Source of the DNA: Planctomycetota bacterium
Lineage (GTDB): Bacteria > Planctomycetota > UBA1135 > UBA2386
Assembly: GCA_020849665.1 (NCBI GenBank)
Contig: JADLFX010000019.1
Coordinates: 1-64,000 of the forward strand
DNA length: 64,000 bases
Direction: 5' to 3'
Shown here: positions 59,650 through 64,000 of the stretch, piece by piece
Layout: every line of letters starts with the position of its first letter
How positions within the stretch are numbered: position 1 is the stretch's first letter
Position numbers and translations under genes: made by a program
Notes under the pieces: model-generated
Seen by the model: the letters and a program-made list of their open reading frames with translations, nothing else
Databases searched by the model: none
Told to the model about the DNA's origin: nothing

Positions 59650-60883
59650 GGGCCAGCGCCGTGCGGAGGCCGTGCACGACTTCGCGGCCAAGCTGCGGCA
59701 GCCGTCGCTGTGGCCCCACGTGGTCGACTACCTGAAGTGGCAGCGTGCCCTGCGCGCCGCCGTGGCCGAGGGCCGCAGCCTGCCCCAGACCCCGGCGCTG
59801 GTGCCGCTGTCCATCAACCTGGACCTGACCACGGCCTGCAACTACGCCTGCGACCACTGCATCGACTGGGACATCCTGAACCAGCCCACCAAGCACCTCG
59901 AGCAGGAGCTGGTGGACTCGATCCGTCTGATGGCGGCCCGCGGCCTCAAGAGCATCATCCTGATCGGTGGCGGCGAGCCGACCCTGTACCCGGGGTTCGT
60001 GAGCTTCGTGCGCATGGCCAAGGAACTCGGCCTGCAGATCGCGGTGGTGAGCAACGGCAGCCGCAACGAGAAGATCCTGGAGATCGCCCCGTACCTGGAC
60101 GAGCGCGACTGGGTGCGCCTCTCGCTCGACTCGGGCACCAACGCGACGTTCCAGCGGATGCACAATCCGTCGAAGAAGTCCCTGACCCTGGACGAGATCT
60201 GCGCCTGGATCCCCAAGATCCGCGAGGTCAACCCGAAGCCCACGCTCGGCTTCTCGTTCATCATCACGTGGCGCGGCGCGCAGCGCGACGACGTGAAGGT
60301 CGTGGAGAACCTCGACGAGATCGTGCTGGCGACCGAACGCGCGCGCAACGCGGGCTTCTCGTACATCTCGTTCAAGCCGTTCCTGGAACGCAGCGACAAG
60401 GGCTCCGAGGTGATGGATCCCGAGCATGCCGAGGAGGAGCTGGCGGGCGTCTTGCGCCGGATCCGCGTCCTGGTGGACGAGGCCAAGAAGCTCGAGCGGC
60501 CGGGATTCCGCGTGCTGGAGAGCACCAACCTGCGGCTGCTCATGGAGAACCGCTGGCGCGAGTACACCAACCAGCCGCATGTGTGCCACTTCCAGGCGCT
60601 GCGCCAGGTCCTGAGCCCGATCGGCACGTACAACTGCCCCGCGTACCGTGGCGTGGGCTACGCCAAGGTGGGGGAGAAGGACGCGTACAAGGACGAGGCG
60701 AACCTGGCGCGCACGTCGAGCGCGACCGAGGGATTGCTGCGCCACTTCGACGCCGCGAAGGAATGCCGCGAGGTGACCTGCCTCTACAACGGCGCCAACT
60801 GGTGGCTGGAGCGGCTGATCGAGTCCGGCACCGATCTCGACACGGTGGAACTGGCGGAGGAGCGGCGCGACTGGTTCCTGTGA
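59564..60883 (+). CDS. radical SAM protein
   Basis: A 439-residue enzyme. Residues 1-30 are low-complexity (Pro/Ser/Thr). The radical SAM motif is CNYACDHC (C92, C96, C99), followed by ILIGGGEPTLYPG and the strand pattern of the partial TIM barrel. Further cysteines near the C-terminus (HVCHFQ, YNCPAYRG, ECREVTCLYN) could bind an extra cluster. A strong ribosome-binding site (AGGGAGG, six bases before ATG 59564) fixes this start despite an 86-bp overlap with the upstream gene. Its reaction is unknown; coupling to the oxidoreductase suggests a shared substrate. Confidence 0.9.
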   Translation: MNEPAANPTPSGNVPASTRPSSAPTTRAEGQRRAEAVHDFAAKLRQPSLWPHVVDYLKWQRALRAAVAEGRSLPQTPALVPLSINLDLTTACNYACDHCIDWDILNQPTKHLEQELVDSIRLMAARGLKSIILIGGGEPTLYPGFVSFVRMAKELGLQIAVVSNGSRNEKILEIAPYLDERDWVRLSLDSGTNATFQRMHNPSKKSLTLDEICAWIPKIREVNPKPTLGFSFIITWRGAQRDDVKVVENLDEIVLATERARNAGFSYISFKPFLERSDKGSEVMDPEHAEEELAGVLRRIRVLVDEAKKLERPGFRVLESTNLRLLMENRWREYTNQPHVCHFQALRQVLSPIGTYNCPAYRGVGYAKVGEKDAYKDEANLARTSSATEGLLRHFDAAKECREVTCLYNGANWWLERLIESGTDLDTVELAEERRDWFL

Positions 60884-60890
60884 GCGGGCC

Positions 60891-61943
60891 CTAGGGTTCC
60901 AGCGCCTCGATCTCGGTCGCCTTCACCGACACCCACACGGCATCGCCCTCGCCCACACCCAGCGCGCGCAGCCCCTGCGCCGTGACCTCGGCGACCAGGG
61001 ACGGCTCGCCGGCGATCCGCACGCGCAGGCGGTCCCCGAGCGCGTCGATCCCGGTGATCCGGCCCTGCCACACGTTGCGGGGCGATCCTTCCGGCGCCCG
61101 GCCGTGCAGCGCCACGGCGCGCGGGTGGATCAGCAGGTCGAGCGGCCCCTCCCTGGGTTCGGCAAGGCGCAGGCAGCCGCCACCGCGCACGGCGACCAGG
61201 CCCGCGCGGGCGTCGCCGTGCAGCAGGTTCTGTCCGACCAGGTGGGCGACGTAGGCCGAGCGCGGGTGGGCCGCCACCTCCTCCGGCGTGCCCTCCTGCA
61301 CGATGCGTCCGGCCTCGAGCACCAGGAGCCGGTCGGCCAGGGTGAGCGCCTCGATCGGGTCGTGCGTCACCAGCAGGCGGACGCCGGAGAAGCGCTGGAG
61401 CAGGCGGCGCAGGTCGGAGCGCAGCACCGCGCGTGCCGGGGCGTCGATGGCGCTCGTGGGTTCGTCGAGGAGCAGCAGTTCGGGCTCGGCGGCGAGGGCG
61501 CGCGCCATGGCGATGCGCTGGCGCTGTCCGCCGGAGAGCTCGGCGGGCCGCGTGGCGGCACAGTCCACCACGCCCAGGTCTTCGAGCCAGCGACGGGCCG
61601 CGGCTGCGGCGTCGGCGGGAGCGGCGCCGCGCGCACGCAGCGGGAACGCGACGTTGGCGAGGGCATCCAGGTGCGGGAAGAGCGCGCCCTCCTGGAACAC
61701 CATGCCGATGCGCCGCTCGCGCGGGTGGAGGTGGACGCCACGGGCGGAGTCCGCCAGGGTGCGTCCGCCGACGACGATGCGGCCGCGCCCCTGCGCCTCG
61801 AGCCCGGCGAGGGAGCGCAGGAGCGTGGTCTTGCCCGCGGCGTTCGGTCCGACCAGCACGTGCGTGCAGGCCGCGATCAGGTCGAGCCGCACGTCCAGCG
61901 CGAAGCCGGCGCGGCACAGGGCGAGTTCTGCCTGAAGGCTCAC
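60891..61943 (-). CDS. modC: molybdate ABC transporter ATP-binding protein
   Basis: A 350-residue ATPase. Walker A is GPNAAGKTT, the signature is LSGGQRQRIAMARAL, Walker B is LLLLDEPTSAID and the switch is LLVTHD. The C-terminal 120 residues contain a TOBE/Mop-like domain (RNVWQGRITGIDALGDRLRV, VWVSVKATEIEAL) that binds molybdate and can feed back on transport. The GTG start overlaps the modB stop (GTGA). It serves molybdate, tungstate or sulfate import; the gene order favours molybdate. Confidence 0.94.
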   Translation of the reverse strand: MSLQAELALCRAGFALDVRLDLIAACTHVLVGPNAAGKTTLLRSLAGLEAQGRGRIVVGGRTLADSARGVHLHPRERRIGMVFQEGALFPHLDALANVAFPLRARGAAPADAAAAARRWLEDLGVVDCAATRPAELSGGQRQRIAMARALAAEPELLLLDEPTSAIDAPARAVLRSDLRRLLQRFSGVRLLVTHDPIEALTLADRLLVLEAGRIVQEGTPEEVAAHPRSAYVAHLVGQNLLHGDARAGLVAVRGGGCLRLAEPREGPLDLLIHPRAVALHGRAPEGSPRNVWQGRITGIDALGDRLRVRIAGEPSLVAEVTAQGLRALGVGEGDAVWVSVKATEIEALEP

Positions 61944-62728
61944 GCCACCCCCGGCAGCCAGCGGCGGCGCAGGAGCACCAGGAGCACGAGCGCGAGGCCA
62001 ACCAGGACGAGGCTGAGCGCCATCGCGGCGTCGGGATCGGTCTCCAGGGCCAGATACACGGCCAGGGGCAGCGTCCTGGTCTCGCCCGCGAGCGAGCCAG
62101 CGAACGTGATCGTCGCGCCGAACTCGCCCAGGGCACGTGCCCAGCAGGTGATCAGCCCGGCGAGCAGCGCGGGCGCGACCAGGGGCAGGGTCACGCGGCG
62201 GAAGCGGAACGCCGGCCCCGCTCCCAGCGTGTCCGCCGCCTCGAGCAGGCGCGGATCCACCGCGCGCACGCCGGCCTCCACCGCGAACACCAGGAACGGG
62301 AGCGCCATGTAGGCTTGCGCCAGGACCACGGCCGCCCAGGTGAACGGGATGCCGACGCCGAACACCTCGTGCAGCGGGCCGCCGACGAGCCCGCGCCGGC
62401 CATACGCCAGGAGCAGCGCCACGCCCCCGACCACGGGCGGCAGGACCATCGGCAGGAGCAGCAGCGCGCGCGCCAGCGCGCGGCCCGTGGTGCGCGGGCC
62501 GGCGAGCCACACTGCGAGCGGCAGGCCCAGGCAGAGGTCGAGGAGCGTGGCCCCGGCCGAGGTCAGGAGCGAGAGCCGCAGCGCCTGCAGCGTCTCCGCG
62601 GCGAGCAGGTGCTCGCCCAGGCGGGCCCAAGGCGCGCGCGCGAGGAGCCCCAGCACCGGCAGGGCGAGGAACGCCACGGCCAGGGCCACAGCGGCGCCGT
62701 AGCCCAGCCGCGCTGCGTATGGACTCAC
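61940..62728 (-). CDS. modB: molybdate ABC transporter permease
   Basis: A 262-residue permease with about six hydrophobic helices. The ABC inner-membrane (EAA-type) loop is EAADTLGAGPAFRFRRVTLP, and the ModB pattern LPPVVGGVALLLAYG, ALGEFGATITFAGSLAGETRT is complete. It forms the membrane channel for molybdate with the ATPase next to it. The GTG start at 62728 is used; no ATG fits upstream without leaving the family's normal length. Confidence 0.94.
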   Translation of the reverse strand: MSPYAARLGYGAAVALAVAFLALPVLGLLARAPWARLGEHLLAAETLQALRLSLLTSAGATLLDLCLGLPLAVWLAGPRTTGRALARALLLLPMVLPPVVGGVALLLAYGRRGLVGGPLHEVFGVGIPFTWAAVVLAQAYMALPFLVFAVEAGVRAVDPRLLEAADTLGAGPAFRFRRVTLPLVAPALLAGLITCWARALGEFGATITFAGSLAGETRTLPLAVYLALETDPDAAMALSLVLVGLALVLLVLLRRRWLPGVA

Positions 62729-62786
62729 GGGGCCGTCTCCGGCCGCGGCGCAGGCCGGAGGCCGGGCCCCTGGAACGCGCCGGACA

Positions 62787-63539
62787 TCATGGACGTGTGT
62801 CGAAGCCCGCTTCGGCGAGAACGGCCTGGCCGCGCGCGCCCAGGATCAGGTCCACGAACGCCCGCGCGGCCTCGGGCTGGCCGGCCGTGCGGGTGATCGC
62901 GATCGGGTAGACGGCGACCGTGTTTGCCTCCGCTGGGATGGCGACGCCTTCCACCTCGCCCCCCGCGGCCAGCAGGTCGCTGGCATACACGATCCCGATG
63001 TCGGCCTCCCCCAGGCGCAGCTTCGCGAGCACGCCCTGGACGCTGCTCTCCTCGCTGCGTGGGCGGACATGCACCCCGGCGCGCTGCAGGACCTCCCGGG
63101 CATAGCGGCCAGCGGGCACCCCGGGGGCGCAGAGCACCACGACCAGATCGTCCCTGCCAAGGTCTGGCAGACCCTGGACGCGCCGGGGATTGCCGCGCGG
63201 CACCGCGATGGCGAGGCGGTTGCGCGCGAATGCCTTGGAGTTCCCCGGAGCCAGGACCCCCGCGGCCGCGGCGCGCGCCATGCTGGCGAGGTCGGCCGTC
63301 GCGAGCACGTCGCACGGCGCGCCGTTCTCGATCTGCGTGACCAGGCTGGGGCTGCCGCCGAGCTCCAGGCGCACGCGCGTGCCCGGGTGCAGCTCTGCGT
63401 ACACCTGCGCCAGCCGTTCGAACGGGACGCGCAGCGAGGCGGCCGCGTACACGTGGATCTCCCGGGTCCCCTGCGGCGCGCGCGAGCAGCCTGCCGCCAG
63501 CAACACGAGCAGGGGCGTCGAGATCCGAGCCAAGCGCAT
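62787..63539 (-). CDS. modA: molybdate ABC transporter substrate-binding lipoprotein
   Basis: A 250-residue binding protein. A lipoprotein signal (STPLLVLLAAGCSRA, Cys18) is followed by the ModA pattern VYAAASLRVPFERLAQVY, SPSLVTQIENGAPCDVLATA (oxyanion-binding Ser region) and LRLGEADIGIVYASDLLA. It captures MoO4 2- outside the inner membrane. It is first in the modABC operon, 58 bp before modB. Start is ATG 63539. It is followed upstream by the truncated TauE/SafE-like gene on the same strand. Confidence 0.94.
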   Translation of the reverse strand: MRLARISTPLLVLLAAGCSRAPQGTREIHVYAAASLRVPFERLAQVYAELHPGTRVRLELGGSPSLVTQIENGAPCDVLATADLASMARAAAAGVLAPGNSKAFARNRLAIAVPRGNPRRVQGLPDLGRDDLVVVLCAPGVPAGRYAREVLQRAGVHVRPRSEESSVQGVLAKLRLGEADIGIVYASDLLAAGGEVEGVAIPAEANTVAVYPIAITRTAGQPEAARAFVDLILGARGQAVLAEAGFDTRP

Positions 63540-63637
63540 GTCGCGAGTGTGGGTGCGGGAGCGAATCCGAGCAAGGTTCCTGGTCGTGCCCGGTGCGCCG
63601 GCCACGGTTCGGACCTCGTCCTGGAGACGTGCCGCGA

Positions 63638-64000
63638 TCAATCGCAGCAGGCAGCGCCCTGCAGGTCGCGCCACGCGCGCCAGGCGAGGAGTGCAGCTGC
63701 TGCGAGGAGGAGACCGCGGCGGAACCATGCCAGGCCGGCCGAACCCAGGATGCCGCGCAGGCGCGGCAAGAGCCCCTGGGCCAGTGCCAACAACGGGAGC
63801 GACCCGACTGCGAACCCGCCGAGCGTCGCCGCACCGCCTGTGGCGGAGCCGGAGACGAGCGCGGCGGCCGCCACGGCGTAGAGCAGTCCGCAGGGCAACA
63901 GGGGCGTGATCGCGCCGAGCGCGCCGGCGCGCGCGGCGGGGGGGAGGCGGAGCGCCACGTCCGAAGCATGGCGGGCGGCCGTGGCGAGACCGGGAACCCG
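63638..64000 (-). CDS. TauE/SafE-family membrane protein, truncated at the window edge
   Basis: The C-terminal 120 residues of a membrane protein; the frame is open to the window end, so the start is missing. The motif ITPLLPCGLLYAVAAAALVSGS followed by GGFAVGSLPLLALAQGLLP is the second-half signature of the sulfite exporter TauE/SafE (UreH-like) branch that often accompanies cytochrome c or metal-handling genes. It ends in Cys-Cys-Asp. The GTG at 63958 is only an internal codon. Confidence 0.8.
   Translation of the reverse strand, partial: RVPGLATAARHASDVALRLPPAARAGALGAITPLLPCGLLYAVAAAALVSGSATGGAATLGGFAVGSLPLLALAQGLLPRLRGILGSAGLAWFRRGLLLAAAALLAWRAWRDLQGAACCD

Noticed and set aside
31719-63539. 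moaA and modABC treated as one molybdenum locus
   Set aside because: They are 28 kb apart on opposite strands with many unrelated genes between them; only a shared metal links them.

Overview
The window is about 64 kb of very GC-rich bacterial chromosome with tightly packed genes. Both termini cut genes: a minus-strand fragment at the far left, seen only by its first codons, and a TauE/SafE-like membrane gene at the right edge. The organism is most likely an uncultivated or little-studied Planctomycetota (inference). The reasons are the secreted proteins of a lineage-restricted type (19257-20510, 30297-31355, 32962-33501), a squalene-hopene-cyclase-like toroid protein, a DUF6268-like outer-membrane barrel, a large M28 peptidase, and a LolCDE system next to lysS. 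The very high third-position GC creates long antisense shadow ORFs, including one of more than 2,000 codons; these were discarded.

Layout. 0-6.6 kb: hypothetical membrane and repeat-like proteins, then an NfeD/FloA (flotillin) membrane-microdomain operon. 6.7-11.5 kb: M28 peptidase, a GT-C-type membrane glycosyltransferase, a lipoprotein and a PAS-LuxR regulator. 11.6-14.1 kb: a four-gene operon (radical SAM, PglD/NeuD-type acetyltransferase, stand-alone acyl carrier protein, VOC protein) behind a 16-bp perfect palindrome and divergent from the PAS-LuxR gene. 14.1-19.1 kb: lysS and two LolC/E permeases around LolD. 19-33.5 kb: secreted proteins, trmB with a Rieske protein, an alpha/beta hydrolase with Asp at the nucleophile position, a CPA1 antiporter, an MBL-fold hydrolase, a 1,220-residue lipoprotein of unknown function, and moaA. 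33.5-36.8 kb: a second alpha/beta hydrolase and a protein with an internal GspG-like pseudopilin domain.

36.9-50.2 kb is the metabolic core. A nine-gene minus-strand operon reads lutA, lutB, lutC, SDR, FAH-family hydrolase, L-rhamnose-mutarotase-like protein, Gfo/Idh/MocA dehydrogenase, enolase-superfamily dehydratase, lactonase. A plus-strand set, divergent from it, encodes a ribose-type sugar ABC importer (binding protein, fused ATPase, permease) and an SSS-family symporter. Together they predict import of a 6-deoxyhexose such as L-fucose or L-rhamnose. The sugar would be oxidised to the lactone, hydrolysed, dehydrated, oxidised again and cleaved to pyruvate plus L-lactate, and LutABC would then oxidise the lactate to pyruvate. 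The 82-bp divergent control region holds two nested inverted repeats. The regulator itself is not in view.

50.3-64 kb: tRNA-Pro(TGG); a Gfo/Idh/MocA-epimerase fusion translationally coupled to a GT4 glycosyltransferase; a 296-bp tandem repeat with four REP-like hairpins; a DUF6268-like barrel; a toroid protein; a saccharopine-dehydrogenase-like enzyme and a methyltransferase; a divergent oxidoreductase/radical SAM pair overlapping by 86 bp; a modABC molybdate importer; and the truncated TauE/SafE-like gene. The only stretch above 300 bp without a gene is 53707-54166, and the repeat array fills most of it.
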